In this document: one piece after another, positions 8,963-17,126 of the stretch | How positions within the stretch are numbered: the stretch's first letter is position 1 | Layout: each line of letters begins with the position of its first letter | Origin: Clostridium sp. D53t1_180928_C8 | GTDB taxonomy: Bacteria > Bacillota > Clostridia > Clostridiales > Clostridiaceae | Reading direction: 5' to 3' | Assembly (NCBI RefSeq): GCF_015667795.1 | Contig: NZ_JADPEL010000003.1 | Coordinates: 81,851 to 145,850 of the forward strand | DNA: 64,000 nucleotides | Made by a program: the position numbers and the translations under genes | Notes under the pieces: generated by a model | Database searches by the model: none | Told to the model about the DNA's origin: nothing | What the model saw: the letters and a program-made list of their open reading frames with translations, nothing else

Positions 8963-9433
8963 ATGAGAATAGGAATGGGATATGACGTACATAAGTTAGT
9001 TGAAAATAGAAATTTAATTCTTGGAGGGGTTAATATACCTTATGAACTTGGATTATTGGGACATTCTGATGCCGATGTTTTGCTACATGCAATAATGGAT
9101 TCTTTACTTGGCGCTTCTGCATTAGGTGATATTGGCAAGCATTTTCCCGATACCGATCCTAAATATAAAGGCATATCTAGTATAGAGTTATTAAAACATG
9201 TCGGAAAATTATTAAATGAACATAACTATAAAATTGGAAATATAGATGCAACAATAATTGCTCAAAAGCCTAAAATGGCTCCTCATATACCTATAATGAG
9301 AGAAAACATTGCATCTGCATTAAATATATCAATAGATCAAATAAATGTTAAAGCAACAACCGAAGAAGGCCTTGGATTCACAGGAGAAGGGCTAGGAATC
9401 TCTTCTCAATCCATTTGCCTACTTTTTAATTAA
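8963..9433 (+). CDS. ispF: 2-C-methyl-D-erythritol 2,4-cyclodiphosphate synthase
   Basis: The fifth enzyme of the MEP isoprenoid pathway; it cyclises CDP-ME 2-phosphate to MEcPP with release of CMP. At 156 aa it has the standard length. The metal-binding Asp and His appear in MGYDVHK (Asp8, His10), and [20 protein letters not shown] and [12 protein letters not shown] follow, then the C-terminal [17 protein letters not shown]. The ATG follows AATGAGGTGATTTA. It is apparently transcribed alone, ending in a strong hairpin. Confidence 0.97.
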   Translation: MRIGMGYDVHKLVENRNLILGGVNIPYELGLLGHSDADVLLHAIMDSLLGASALGDIGKHFPDTDPKYKGISSIELLKHVGKLLNEHNYKIGNIDATIIAQKPKMAPHIPIMRENIASALNISIDQINVKATTEEGLGFTGEGLGISSQSICLLFN

Positions 9434-9473
9434 AGAGTTAAGCTTTTAAATATTACTTCTATTGTTCTAAAAA

Positions 9474-9507
9474 ATAAGAGTTACATTTAGTAACTCTTAT
9501 TTTTTTA
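9474..9507. terminator. Bidirectional terminator between ispF and metT
   Basis: ATAAGAGTTAC and GTAACTCTTAT form an 11-bp perfect stem around a 5-base loop. T-runs follow on the plus strand and A-runs precede, so it can end both ispF and the convergent metT gene. Confidence 0.9.
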
Positions 9508-9534
9508 GTTAATTTATTGTTAAACAGCTTTTTT

Positions 9535-10833
9535 TCAATTACTCTTAACATTATTATTCTTTTTTCTATGATACCAAACTATCGCTATAATAGCCGAAAT
9601 TCCCATTAAATATGGATAAAATAAGTATTTCATTATTGCAAAAGGTGAAAGCGCTGCAAGTCCTGCTGCTGATATAAGCTGCGCTCCGTAAGGTATAACC
9701 CCTTGAAATACACATGAAAACATATCCATAATTCCAGCTACTCTCTTAGGTTCAAGTCCTACTTCATCAGATATATCTTTAGCTATAGGTCCTACTGTAA
9801 CTATAGCAACAGTATTATTAGCTGTGCAGATATCAACTAAACTTACTAAAGCTGCAATTCCAAATTCAGCCCCCATTTTGCTCTTAAACCCTCTTAATCC
9901 TTTATTTATTATAAAATCAATTCCACCATTATATTTTATAATCTCTATAGTACCTGCAATTAAAAGTGATATTATTATAAGTTCACTCATTCCACCAATA
10001 CCATCAGCTATTGCTCCAAAGAAGCCTAATAAATCAAAACTTCCACTAACAAATCCTATAACTCCTGCTATTACTATTCCCCCCAATAAAACAACAATAA
10101 CATTTAATCCTGCTAATGCTCCTATTATAACTGCGATATAAGGTACTATCTTAATTAAACTATAATCTAATGCTTCAACAGTAGTTATTGAGGCATCTTT
10201 TGTTATTAATACAAATATAAGTGCTGTAATAATTGCAGCTGGTAATACTATTTTGAAGTTCATTTTAAACTTGTCCTTCATTTCACAACCTTGAGTTCTA
10301 GTCGCTGCAATTGTTGTATCTGAAATCATAGATAAATTATCACCAAACATCGCTCCACAAACTACTGATGCAACTGCAACTGCTGTAATTATTCCTGTTT
10401 TTTCTGCAACTCCAACTGCAATTGGTACTAATGCAACTATTGTTCCCATCGATGTTCCAACTGACAACGATATGAAACAAGCAATTATAAATATTCCTGC
10501 AATCATTATATTACTTGGAAGTATTGATAAACCTAAATTTACCGTTGAATCAACTGCTCCCATTGACTTTGCAACTTGTGCAAATGCTCCTGCAAGTATA
10601 AAAATTAACACCATTAAAATAATATTAGTATTTCCTGCACCCTTACAGAATATTTCTACTTTATCTTCAAATTTTACTTTTCTATTCATAAGTAATGCAA
10701 CTAATGTTGCTGCTAAAAATGGCACTATTACTGACACAGCATAAAAATCCTTAGCTAATAAAGCTGATGCTACATAAACAATTATAAATACAAGCAGCGG
10801 TAATAATGCCCATCCATTCCCTCTTTTGTTCAT
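9535..10833 (-). CDS. metT: NhaC-family transporter, probable methionine transporter MetT
   Basis: A 432-residue membrane protein with about ten or more hydrophobic segments and the NhaC-type signatures SLSVGTSMGTIVALVPIA and GAMFGDNLSMISDTTIAA. General annotation would call it a Na+/H+ antiporter. A SAM-I riboswitch and its terminator lie directly upstream on the same strand, and SAM-controlled NhaC proteins in clostridia have been proposed as methionine importers (MetT). Methionine uptake is therefore the best reading, but transport was not shown for this protein. The ATG follows AGGAGGAATTAATA. Confidence 0.8.
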   Translation of the reverse strand: MNKRGNGWALLPLLVFIIVYVASALLAKDFYAVSVIVPFLAATLVALLMNRKVKFEDKVEIFCKGAGNTNIILMVLIFILAGAFAQVAKSMGAVDSTVNLGLSILPSNIMIAGIFIIACFISLSVGTSMGTIVALVPIAVGVAEKTGIITAVAVASVVCGAMFGDNLSMISDTTIAATRTQGCEMKDKFKMNFKIVLPAAIITALIFVLITKDASITTVEALDYSLIKIVPYIAVIIGALAGLNVIVVLLGGIVIAGVIGFVSGSFDLLGFFGAIADGIGGMSELIIISLLIAGTIEIIKYNGGIDFIINKGLRGFKSKMGAEFGIAALVSLVDICTANNTVAIVTVGPIAKDISDEVGLEPKRVAGIMDMFSCVFQGVIPYGAQLISAAGLAALSPFAIMKYLFYPYLMGISAIIAIVWYHRKKNNNVKSN

Positions 10834-10863
10834 TATTAATTCCTCCTAAATTATTTTTTTCAA

Positions 10864-10893
10864 TAAAAAAAAGCTCCTGAGAAACTCAGAAGC
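10864..10893 (-). terminator. Expression-platform terminator of the metT SAM riboswitch
   Basis: On the minus strand GCTTCTGAG and CTCAGGAGC form the stem, followed by eight T residues. It lies between the SAM aptamer and the metT start, where transcription would stop when SAM is bound. Confidence 0.9.
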
Positions 10894-10918
10894 ATAAAAT
10901 TCTAAACTACATATATTT

Positions 10919-11112
10919 CTCTCATCTATCAGGATTTAGCACCACATTAATACAGCCATCAATTAGTAATTTTTAGTTAGTAGTCCATGAATGAAATTCT
11001 AAAAAATTTCCTTCACTTTAACTACCCACTATTAACTTCTAATTAGTAACTGTTAATAGGTTGCCGGGCTTCATAGGGCCAGTCCCTCCACCACTCTTGA
11101 TAAGTATTCTTT
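10919..11112 (-). ncRNA. SAM-I (S-box) riboswitch upstream of metT, with enlarged P3
   Basis: The conserved S-box core reads on the minus strand: GAGTGGTGGAGGGACTGGCC, then GAAGCCCGGCAACC, later GGTGCTAAATCCTG and AGATGAGAG. These are the P1/P2/P4 and kink-turn elements of SAM-I. The segment between GGCAACC and GGTGC (the P3 arm) is over 100 bases, several times the common size, and contains copies of an AGTTAGTAGTTA-type repeat that folds as an imperfect long hairpin. The core bases are intact, so the aptamer should still work. High SAM would terminate transcription before metT. Confidence 0.95.
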
Positions 11113-11188
11113 TAAGTAAAACTCCAAATTTTAAATTTGGTTAGTCAAACTTACATCTCCCATTTAAAAGAAGATGATTATATATTAC

Positions 11189-11217
11189 ATGTTAACAAAT
11201 TAATAATTTTATGTCAA
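11189..11217 (-). promoter_or_regulatory. Promoter for the metT leader
   Basis: TTGACA (11212-11217) and TAACAT (11189-11194) are separated by 17 bases on the minus strand, ending about 75 bases upstream of the S-box aptamer. Confidence 0.65.
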
Positions 11218-11302
11218 CAAAAAAGTTTTTTCCATAAAATTTTACCTATAAATTTTATCTTTTATTAATTACATATATATTTAAAATTTATTTATAAAAA
11301 AT

Positions 11303-11331
11303 AAAAGGAAGTAATTAAATTACTTCCTTTT
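11303..11331 (-). terminator. Terminator of the tRNA-Gly/tRNA-Lys unit
   Basis: AAAAGGAAGTAA and its complement form a near-perfect palindrome just beyond the tRNA-Lys 3' end, followed on the minus strand by TATTTTTTA. Confidence 0.85.
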
Positions 11332-11332
11332 A

Positions 11333-11408
11333 TGGTGCGCCATCACGGGTTCGAACCGGGGACACCCTGATTAAGAGTCAGGTGCTCTACCAACTGAGCT
11401 AATAGCGC
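11333..11408 (-). tRNA. tRNA-Lys (anticodon CTT)
   Basis: Full cloverleaf on the minus strand: acceptor GCGCTAT with a G-T wobble, D arm AGCTCAGTTGGTAGAGC, anticodon loop CTCTTAA between CCTGA and TCAGG, T arm GGTTCGAACC, and an encoded CCA end. The CTT anticodon reads AAG. Confidence 0.95.
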
Positions 11409-11425
11409 ATAAAAAATCAAATAAA

Positions 11426-11499
11426 TGGAGCGGGTAGTGGGAATCGAACCCACCTTTCCAGCTTGGAAGGCTGGAGTATTACCGATATACGATACCCGC
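11426..11499 (-). tRNA. tRNA-Gly (anticodon TCC), copy 1
   Basis: Cloverleaf with acceptor GCGGGTA, anticodon loop CTTCCAA between CCAGC and GCTGG, T arm GGGTTCGATTCCC and encoded CCA. It is identical over its whole length to the copy at 12891-12964, and 17 bases from tRNA-Lys, so probably cotranscribed with it. Confidence 0.95.
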
Positions 11500-11552
11500 A
11501 TATTCTCGACAGTATTAATTATAATAAATAGTAATAATACTGTCAAGGCATT

Positions 11553-12227
11553 TTATATTACTTCCGTAAGACTTTTTTGTAATATTTTTCTAAAAATCTC
11601 ACCAGCTTTTTTATTAGTTGTTGCATGCTTACATATGTGTAACCATGTTTCCATGTCTTCATTAGTTTTCTTCTTAAACTCATCTTCGCTACTTGACATA
11701 TAGTTTGATTCAATTACAAACTTTCCTAACTCATCAGGTTTTTCAAATATCTTTAAATATAAGAATTCCCTACTATCTCCATACCAAGTTCTATTAAAGT
11801 CTCTTGCAAATTTTTTTATTTCTCTCATTAATTTATTCTTAGGTAAATCCCAACATTTTTTAATCATATCAACATGCTTTCTCATGTTTTCAGCTTCTTC
11901 TTTAGTAATTTTTTTATTTCTTTCACCATCACTTATTATTTGTTCTACAGATTTTATAGGAATCGATTGAATTGATCCTTCTTTAGAGTTAATCCATATA
12001 TAAAAAGCTTCTGGTAAAAAAGAATATTGAATATAACCTATTAGAGCTCTAATATCTGGTAAATACCCCCAAATATTACTTAATCCATTTTCTTTGCAAA
12101 AAATTAATGTGTGAATATAAAGGCTTTTATCTGTCGGCATTTTATTCATAAGCATATGTCCTCTAATAGTTCTATTTTCACTAATTAGTTCTTTCCAATA
12201 ATCAAGGGAATTATAATTTTGCCTCAC
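11553..12227 (-). CDS. Hypothetical protein within the tRNA block
   Basis: I do not recognise this 224-residue protein. It is soluble, without signal peptide or membrane segment, rich in Lys, Glu and Trp, and predicted mainly helical (for example ITKEEAENMRKHVDMIKKCWDLPKNKL). A C-terminal WLHICKHATTNKKAG segment has His and Cys but no clear metal motif. The GTG at 12225-12227 follows AAAGGTGATAAT; an ATG six codons earlier has no binding site. Identical tRNA-Gly genes lie on both sides of it and the HNH gene, suggesting an inserted or recombined segment. Confidence 0.65.
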   Translation of the reverse strand: MRQNYNSLDYWKELISENRTIRGHMLMNKMPTDKSLYIHTLIFCKENGLSNIWGYLPDIRALIGYIQYSFLPEAFYIWINSKEGSIQSIPIKSVEQIISDGERNKKITKEEAENMRKHVDMIKKCWDLPKNKLMREIKKFARDFNRTWYGDSREFLYLKIFEKPDELGKFVIESNYMSSSEDEFKKKTNEDMETWLHICKHATTNKKAGEIFRKILQKSLTEVI

Positions 12228-12387
12228 ATTATCACCTTTCTTCATAATTTTTAATATAATATACTATATATTAATACTAACACTTTATAGCAAAACTAAT
12301 CAATAGTAAGGGCTTAAAGTTATGTAAGTTTGATATTTCACACAATTTAGATTATAATATAATAAAAGGATTAAAGGGGGCAATCCA

Positions 12388-12789
12388 TTGTACAATTGTG
12401 AGATATGTGGCGATAAGGCGGATATTCATCATATAGTTCATAGAAGTGAAGGCGGTTTTGACATTGAGGTAAACTACAAGTATTTATGTGCTTTACATCA
12501 TAGAGGTAAAAACGGTCCGCATCAGAATCAATTTGTTGATCTTCAATATAAAATTGATATGCAAACTAAATTGTACAGCATTCTGCCAAAAGAGTATTAT
12601 TCTCCAAAAGAAATATCACAACTTTTAGGTATTCATAATAACTCTTTAAAGAGATTATTAAAAAACCTAAAAAGATATAAAGAAGGTTATAAAAAAGAGG
12701 ATATAATTTTTACTTTAATGGGTTGTGTCAGATATACTGTAGATACTTTAGAAGAACTTGCTCTAGATTTGTTAATAGATGTTCTTTAA
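12388..12789 (+). CDS. Small HNH-type zinc-motif protein
   Basis: A 133-residue protein with an HNH-nuclease-like N-terminal half: CEICG (zinc knuckle), DIHHIVHRSEGG (the HH pair of the beta-beta-alpha site), NYKYLCALHH and GPHQ. This order fits HNH proteins of the Clostridium type that may nick or bind DNA. The C-terminal half (about 70-133), with SPKEISQLLGIHNNSLKRLL, resembles a helix-turn-helix. The start is TTG after AAAGGGGGCAATCCA; no ATG is suitable. It is divergent from the unknown gene upstream and ends in its own terminator. No DNA target can be read. Confidence 0.75.
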   Translation: MYNCEICGDKADIHHIVHRSEGGFDIEVNYKYLCALHHRGKNGPHQNQFVDLQYKIDMQTKLYSILPKEYYSPKEISQLLGIHNNSLKRLLKNLKRYKEGYKKEDIIFTLMGCVRYTVDTLEELALDLLIDVL

Positions 12790-12809
12790 GATTAAATTTT
12801 TGAAATTAT

Positions 12810-12850
12810 AGTAGTATGTAATAAGTTATCTTATTCTACTACTTTTTTTA
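12810..12850 (+). terminator. Terminator of the HNH gene
   Basis: AGTAGTATGTAATAAG pairs with CTTATTCTACTACT (one bulge) and is followed by seven T residues on the plus strand. Confidence 0.8.
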
Positions 12851-12860
12851 TAATAAAATA

Positions 12861-12885
12861 AAAAAAGCTGTGTAATACACAGCTT
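12861..12885 (-). terminator. Terminator of the Leu-Gly-Gly tRNA unit
   Basis: AAGCTGTGT and ACACAGCTT form a perfect 9-bp stem; on the minus strand it is followed by a T-run. It lies six bases beyond the CCA end of tRNA-Gly copy 2. Confidence 0.85.
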
Positions 12886-12890
12886 AAAAT

Positions 12891-12964
12891 TGGAGCGGGT
12901 AGTGGGAATCGAACCCACCTTTCCAGCTTGGAAGGCTGGAGTATTACCGATATACGATACCCGC
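12891..12964 (-). tRNA. tRNA-Gly (anticodon TCC), copy 2
   Basis: Identical to the tRNA-Gly at 11426-11499, including the encoded CCA. It is the last gene of a minus-strand unit running Leu, Gly(CCC), Gly(TCC). Confidence 0.95.
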
Positions 12965-13028
12965 AAGTACATTTTTATTATAAAATCAATATTTAATATT
13001 GTCAATATATTCTTTTAAAAAATTTATA

Positions 13029-13100
13029 AGCGAAAGACGGGGCTCGAACCCGCAATATCCACCTTGGGAAGGTGACGCTCTACCATTGAGCCACTTTCGC
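13029..13100 (-). tRNA. tRNA-Gly (anticodon CCC)
   Basis: Cloverleaf with acceptor GCGAAAG/CTTTCGC, D arm GGCTCAATGGTAGAGC, anticodon loop TTCCCAA giving CCC, and T arm GGGCTCGAACCCC. CCA is not encoded, unlike the neighbouring tRNAs. It reads GGG, a rare codon in such an AT-rich genome. Confidence 0.9.
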
Positions 13101-13110
13101 AAAATAAAAA

Positions 13111-13194
13111 TGGTGCAGATAAAGGGAGTCGAACCCTTACGCCATTGGCGCTAGATCCTAAGTCTAGTGCGTCTGCCAATTCCGCCATATCTGC
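13111..13194 (-). tRNA. tRNA-Leu (anticodon TAG)
   Basis: Class II tRNA with a long variable arm. Acceptor GCAGATA, D arm GGCGGAATTGGCAGACGC, anticodon loop CTTAGGA between CTAGA and TCTAG, T arm GGGTTCGACTCCC, encoded CCA. First gene of the three-tRNA unit. Confidence 0.95.
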
Positions 13195-13262
13195 AATTAA
13201 TAACTTTATTTAAATTTTACCATATTTTACATTAAATTTCAATTATAATTAACTCTTTTTAT

Positions 13263-13499
13263 TTATAATTCCATATTAAGTTGTACAAAAGACTCTCCTA
13301 AAGGTTTTCTAAATTCGTAAGTATTACACCTTTCCTTATCACCTATTATTAATAATCTTCTATCACTTATTATTGTAAATCTATTAAAAAATCCTTCTTT
13401 ATTATTTCTCCAATATCTCAAAACCCAATGATTAGACTTACTGGAGAAGTATTGAAGCCAATCATAAGAAGAAAATTCAACCCCATCATAATCATGCAT
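13263..13499 (-). CDS. Hypothetical protein, 78 aa
   Basis: A small soluble protein, MHDYDGVEFSSYDWLQYF onward, rich in aromatic residues and Arg, and predicted beta-rich in its second half (RFTIISDRRLLIIGDK). The ATG at 13497-13499 has AAGGGGTGA ahead of it. I recognise no family. It lies alone between the tRNA unit and the thrS leader. Confidence 0.6.
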   Translation of the reverse strand: MHDYDGVEFSSYDWLQYFSSKSNHWVLRYWRNNKEGFFNRFTIISDRRLLIIGDKERCNTYEFRKPLGESFVQLNMEL

Positions 13500-13591
13500 A
13501 AGATTCACCCCTTAAATCTAATTTATACAATGATATGCTACTTTACTTAATAATATAACCTGTTAATTAAAATATTTTATATTACATTTTA

Positions 13592-13620
13592 TTGACATTA
13601 GAAAGCTACATAATTATAAT
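13592..13620 (+). promoter_or_regulatory. Promoter for the thrS leader
   Basis: Perfect consensus TTGACA (13592-13597) and TATAAT (13615-13620) with 17-base spacing. Transcription would start about 25-30 bases before the T-box stem I. Confidence 0.85.
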
Positions 13621-13651
13621 TATTGTTAAGTAAAATTCTAATTATTTTAAT

Positions 13652-13897
13652 TCGATGACGAGACGAGTAAATTAAACCTTCATTTTCAGAGAGAAAATAC
13701 AGTAGCTGAAAGTATTTTTAAATGAAATTAATTGAAGACTACCTCTGAGAGACTCTAATCCAGTCCGTTGCATCACGTTACGATGTTTACTTAAGTGGTC
13801 TATTTTAGACAATTAAGGGTGGAACCGCGGGAATATAATGCTCTCGTCCCTTTTCTATACTATATTTGTATAAGAAAAGCGACGAAGGGCTTTTTTT
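13652..13897 (+). ncRNA. T-box leader of thrS
   Basis: Stem I begins at GATGACGAGACGAG; its distal part carries AGAGAG and GCTGAAAG. The specifier region GAAGACTACCTCTGAGAG contains ACC, a Thr codon. The antiterminator T-box AGGGTGGAACCGCGG lies at 13816-13830, followed by a terminator ending GAAGGGC plus seven T residues. Uncharged tRNA-Thr would favour the antiterminator and thrS expression. Class and ligand are established for such leaders; ACC as the specifier is my reading. Confidence 0.95.
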
Positions 13898-14015
13898 ATA
13901 CAGTAAATTATTATACTTTTAATTTTAAGACTAATTGTTTGAGTTAAAAATAGCTACACAACACTTTAACTCTTATTGATTAATTCTTAATTATAAACGA
14001 AGGGAGATATAAATT

Positions 14016-15947
14016 ATGATAAAAATCACTTTAAAAGATGGCTCAATTAAAGAAGTTGAAAATGGCTCATCAGTTTTAGATGTTGCAAAAGCAATAAGCG
14101 AAGGGTTAGCAAGAGTTGCTCAATGTGGAATAGTTAATGGAAATGTTGTTGATTTAAGAACAACATTAAATGAAGATTGCGAATTAGAAATTTGTACTTT
14201 TGATTCTCAAGAAGGAAAAAATGCTGTAAGACACAGTGTATCTCACGTTCTTGCTGCTGCAGTTAAAAGATTATATCCAGAAGCTAAAATTGCTATAGGA
14301 CCATCTATTGAAAATGGATTCTACTATGATTTTGACGTAGAAAAAGCATTTACTTCTGAAGACTTAGATAAAATTGAAGCTGAAATGAAAAAAATAATAA
14401 AGGAAAATCCTCAAATCGAAAGATTTGAACTTCCAAGAAACGAAGCTTTAGAGCTTATGAAAGATGAACCATACAAGGTAGAATTAATAAATGATTTACC
14501 TGAAGATGAAATTATTTCTTTCTACAAAATAGGTGATTTCACAGATCTTTGCTGTGGTCCTCACGTATTATCATTAAAGAACATCAAAGCAATTAAGCTT
14601 ATAAGAACTGCTGGTGCTTACTGGAAAGGTGACGAAAAAAATAAGATGCTTTCTAGAATATACGGAACTGCATTCTTAAAGAAAGCTGATTTAGATGCTT
14701 ATTTAGAAGCTTTAGAAGAAGCTAAAAAAAGAGACCATAACAAATTAGGTAGAGAACTTGGAATATTTACTACTGATGAAAAAGTAGGTCAAGGTCTTCC
14801 ACTATTCATGCCTAAAGGAGCTAAATTATTCCAAACTCTTCAAAGATGGATTGAAGATGAAGAAGAAAGAAGAGGTTATGTTTTAACTAAGACTCCATTT
14901 ATGTCTAAAAATGACCTATTTGTTGCTTCTGGTCACTGGAGCCACTATAAAGATGGTATGTTTGTATTAGGTGATGAAGAAAAGGATACTGAAGTTATGG
15001 CATTAAGACCAATGACTTGCCCATTCCAATTCACAGTTTACAATGCAGAGCAACATAGTTATAGAGATCTTCCTATAAGATATGCTGAAACTTCTACTCT
15101 ATTTAGAAAAGAATCATCTGGAGAAATGCATGGTTTAACTAGAGTTAGACAATTTACTTTATCAGAAGGTCATATTATCTGTACTCCTGAACAATTAGAA
15201 GAAGAATTTAAGAGTGTTGTTGATTTAATAAATTACGTTATGGAAACTTTAGGAATATCTGAAGATATTTCTTACAGATTCTCTAAATGGGATCCAACAA
15301 ATACTGAAAAATATATCAACAATCCAGAAGCTTGGGAAGCTACTCAAAATCAAATGAGAACTATATTAGATCATTTAAATATAGATTATGTTGAGGCTGA
15401 AGGTGAAGCTGCATTCTATGGGCCAAAATTAGATATCCAATCTAAGAACGTTCACGGAAAAGAAGATACAATAATCACTGTTCAAATTGACTTTGCTTTA
15501 GGTGAAAGACTTGGTATGACTTATATCGATAAAGATGGCGAAAAGAAAATACCGTTCGTTATTCATAGATCATCAATTGGATGTTATGAAAGAACTATCG
15601 CTACTTTAATCGAAAAATATGCTGGTGCATTCCCAACTTGGATGTCTCCAGTTCAAGCTAAGGTTCTTCCCCTTTCTGATAAGTATGCTGTCTATGCTGA
15701 TGAAGTAGTTGAAGCTTTAAGAAAAAATGGTGTAAGAGTTGAAGCTGACCACAGAACAGAAAAAATTGGTTATAAAATTAGAGAGGCTAGACTTGAAAGA
15801 GTTCCTTATATTCTAGTTGTTGGAGAAAAAGAAACAGCAAATAATGAAGTTTCTGTAAGAAGTAGAAAAAATGATGATGAGGGCGCAATGGCTTTAGATG
15901 CTTTTGTTTCTAGAATAACTACTGAAATAGCTAACAAAGAAAGATAA
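14016..15947 (+). CDS. thrS: Threonine--tRNA ligase
   Basis: It charges tRNA-Thr in the cytoplasm and edits mischarged Ser. The 643 residues show the full bacterial order: TGS domain (1-63), the second additional/editing domain with the HSVSHVLAAA and CCGPH zinc ligands (about 64-240), a class II catalytic core with motif 2 FRKESSGEMHGLTRVRQF and motif 3 IHRSSIGCYERTIA, then a C-terminal anticodon-binding domain. GAAGGGAGATATAAATT precedes the ATG. Expression is under the T-box upstream and a terminator downstream, so the gene is monocistronic. Confidence 0.98.
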   Translation: MIKITLKDGSIKEVENGSSVLDVAKAISEGLARVAQCGIVNGNVVDLRTTLNEDCELEICTFDSQEGKNAVRHSVSHVLAAAVKRLYPEAKIAIGPSIENGFYYDFDVEKAFTSEDLDKIEAEMKKIIKENPQIERFELPRNEALELMKDEPYKVELINDLPEDEIISFYKIGDFTDLCCGPHVLSLKNIKAIKLIRTAGAYWKGDEKNKMLSRIYGTAFLKKADLDAYLEALEEAKKRDHNKLGRELGIFTTDEKVGQGLPLFMPKGAKLFQTLQRWIEDEEERRGYVLTKTPFMSKNDLFVASGHWSHYKDGMFVLGDEEKDTEVMALRPMTCPFQFTVYNAEQHSYRDLPIRYAETSTLFRKESSGEMHGLTRVRQFTLSEGHIICTPEQLEEEFKSVVDLINYVMETLGISEDISYRFSKWDPTNTEKYINNPEAWEATQNQMRTILDHLNIDYVEAEGEAAFYGPKLDIQSKNVHGKEDTIITVQIDFALGERLGMTYIDKDGEKKIPFVIHRSSIGCYERTIATLIEKYAGAFPTWMSPVQAKVLPLSDKYAVYADEVVEALRKNGVRVEADHRTEKIGYKIREARLERVPYILVVGEKETANNEVSVRSRKNDDEGAMALDAFVSRITTEIANKER

Positions 15948-15959
15948 TTAAAATAAAAT

Positions 15960-16006
15960 AAGGGACTATCGTATTATTGGATTAAATCCATAAGTGATAG
16001 TTCCTT
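15960..16006. terminator. Terminator after thrS
   Basis: AAGGGACTATC pairs with GATAGTTCCTT (one wobble) and is followed by ATTTATCTT. Because the TPR-protein gene converges here, it probably serves both strands. Confidence 0.75.
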
Positions 16007-16020
16007 ATTTATCTTAACTT

Positions 16021-17067
16021 TTATTTATATACATAAAAATCAGTTAAAAGCCATGAATCATTATATTTTATAAAATTATAAGTTTGAATACATATATCAT
16101 CACTAGCATTTATCTGTTTACTATAAACTGCTTTTAATGTTGTTTCAGTTTGTTCTATTTTTATATCATCATATTCTAATGATATTTGGCTACAACATCC
16201 AAAATTTCCACATACTATATATAATTGCCCTTCTTTCTCAATAGTATGATTCTCTATCAAATCATAAATCGTATCATTCGTACAATATTCAGATAAATCT
16301 TCAATACTTTGTTGTCTTGTTTTATACTTATATGAAGGTGCAAAATTTCTTTCTCCCTCTACTATAATATTGTCTAAATCTAAATTTATACTATCAATTA
16401 CACTATCAACTGCATTCTTAGCTCTCAATGAAAGCTCTCTTATCTCTTTCTCTGTAAGTTGTCTATATTCAACACTTAAGTTAACAATAAAACTTCTACC
16501 ATATTGTTCATTTACACCTTCATAAATAAAACTACCAGTGTTATTAGTGTTAACCTCTTTTTCACTCCAAAATATTGGAACACTAATATCTTTACCATTT
16601 ACATTTATTATACCTTCAACTGGTAATTCATATTTATCTCCTTGTACTACTGTATAGTTATACTGAATCTTTTCAAACTTATTCTTTATATCCGTAATAA
16701 TTGTATTCATATTATCTATATCAACCTTATTATCTATAGCCATTTTTACTATATTATAAGCATCATCTAATCTATTATACTTAATATATTCATCCTTTAT
16801 TTCTATATATAAATCTTTATTACCCTTGTCCATTAGTATTGCTTTTTCATATAAGCTTTTTGCATCATCAAAGCTATTTTGCTCTAAATATTCATTTGCC
16901 TTTCTTTTTAAAACATATACTTCCTCTTCTTCTGCTTTTATATCCTCTCTAACATTTTCAGATATGACCACTTCCTTCGCTGTTGGAATTACTTCTTCTA
17001 AAGATCCAATAGCTAAATAACCTAATAAAATTACTGATATAACTTGTATAATTGCTCTTTTTTTCAT
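16021..17067 (-). CDS. Membrane-anchored TPR protein with Ig-like domain
   Basis: A 348-residue protein anchored by an N-terminal hydrophobic segment (about 5-22). Residues about 50-110 contain TPR-like helices (YLEQNSFDDAKSLYEKAILMDKGNKDLY). About 130-200 looks like a bacterial Ig-like repeat (VPIFWSEKEVNTNNTGSFIYEG). The C-terminal part (about 220-348) resembles IseA-type endopeptidase-inhibitor folds only loosely; I would not assign that. It is the third gene after a response regulator and sensor kinase, so it may be a signal-sensing or target protein of that system. Confidence 0.6.
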   Translation of the reverse strand: MKKRAIIQVISVILLGYLAIGSLEEVIPTAKEVVISENVREDIKAEEEEVYVLKRKANEYLEQNSFDDAKSLYEKAILMDKGNKDLYIEIKDEYIKYNRLDDAYNIVKMAIDNKVDIDNMNTIITDIKNKFEKIQYNYTVVQGDKYELPVEGIINVNGKDISVPIFWSEKEVNTNNTGSFIYEGVNEQYGRSFIVNLSVEYRQLTEKEIRELSLRAKNAVDSVIDSINLDLDNIIVEGERNFAPSYKYKTRQQSIEDLSEYCTNDTIYDLIENHTIEKEGQLYIVCGNFGCCSQISLEYDDIKIEQTETTLKAVYSKQINASDDICIQTYNFIKYNDSWLLTDFYVYK

Positions 17068-17126
17068 TTTATTTATTCCTCCTTGTTCTTTATATTTACA
17101 TTATATAAAGTAAAAATTTCTAAATT

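Noticed and set aside
9535-10833. Calling metT a Na+/H+ antiporter
   Set aside because: Family membership alone suggests it, but the SAM riboswitch upstream points to methionine transport.
16021-17067. IseA-type endopeptidase inhibitor assignment for the TPR protein
   Set aside because: Only loose similarity in the last 130 residues; not strong enough to name.
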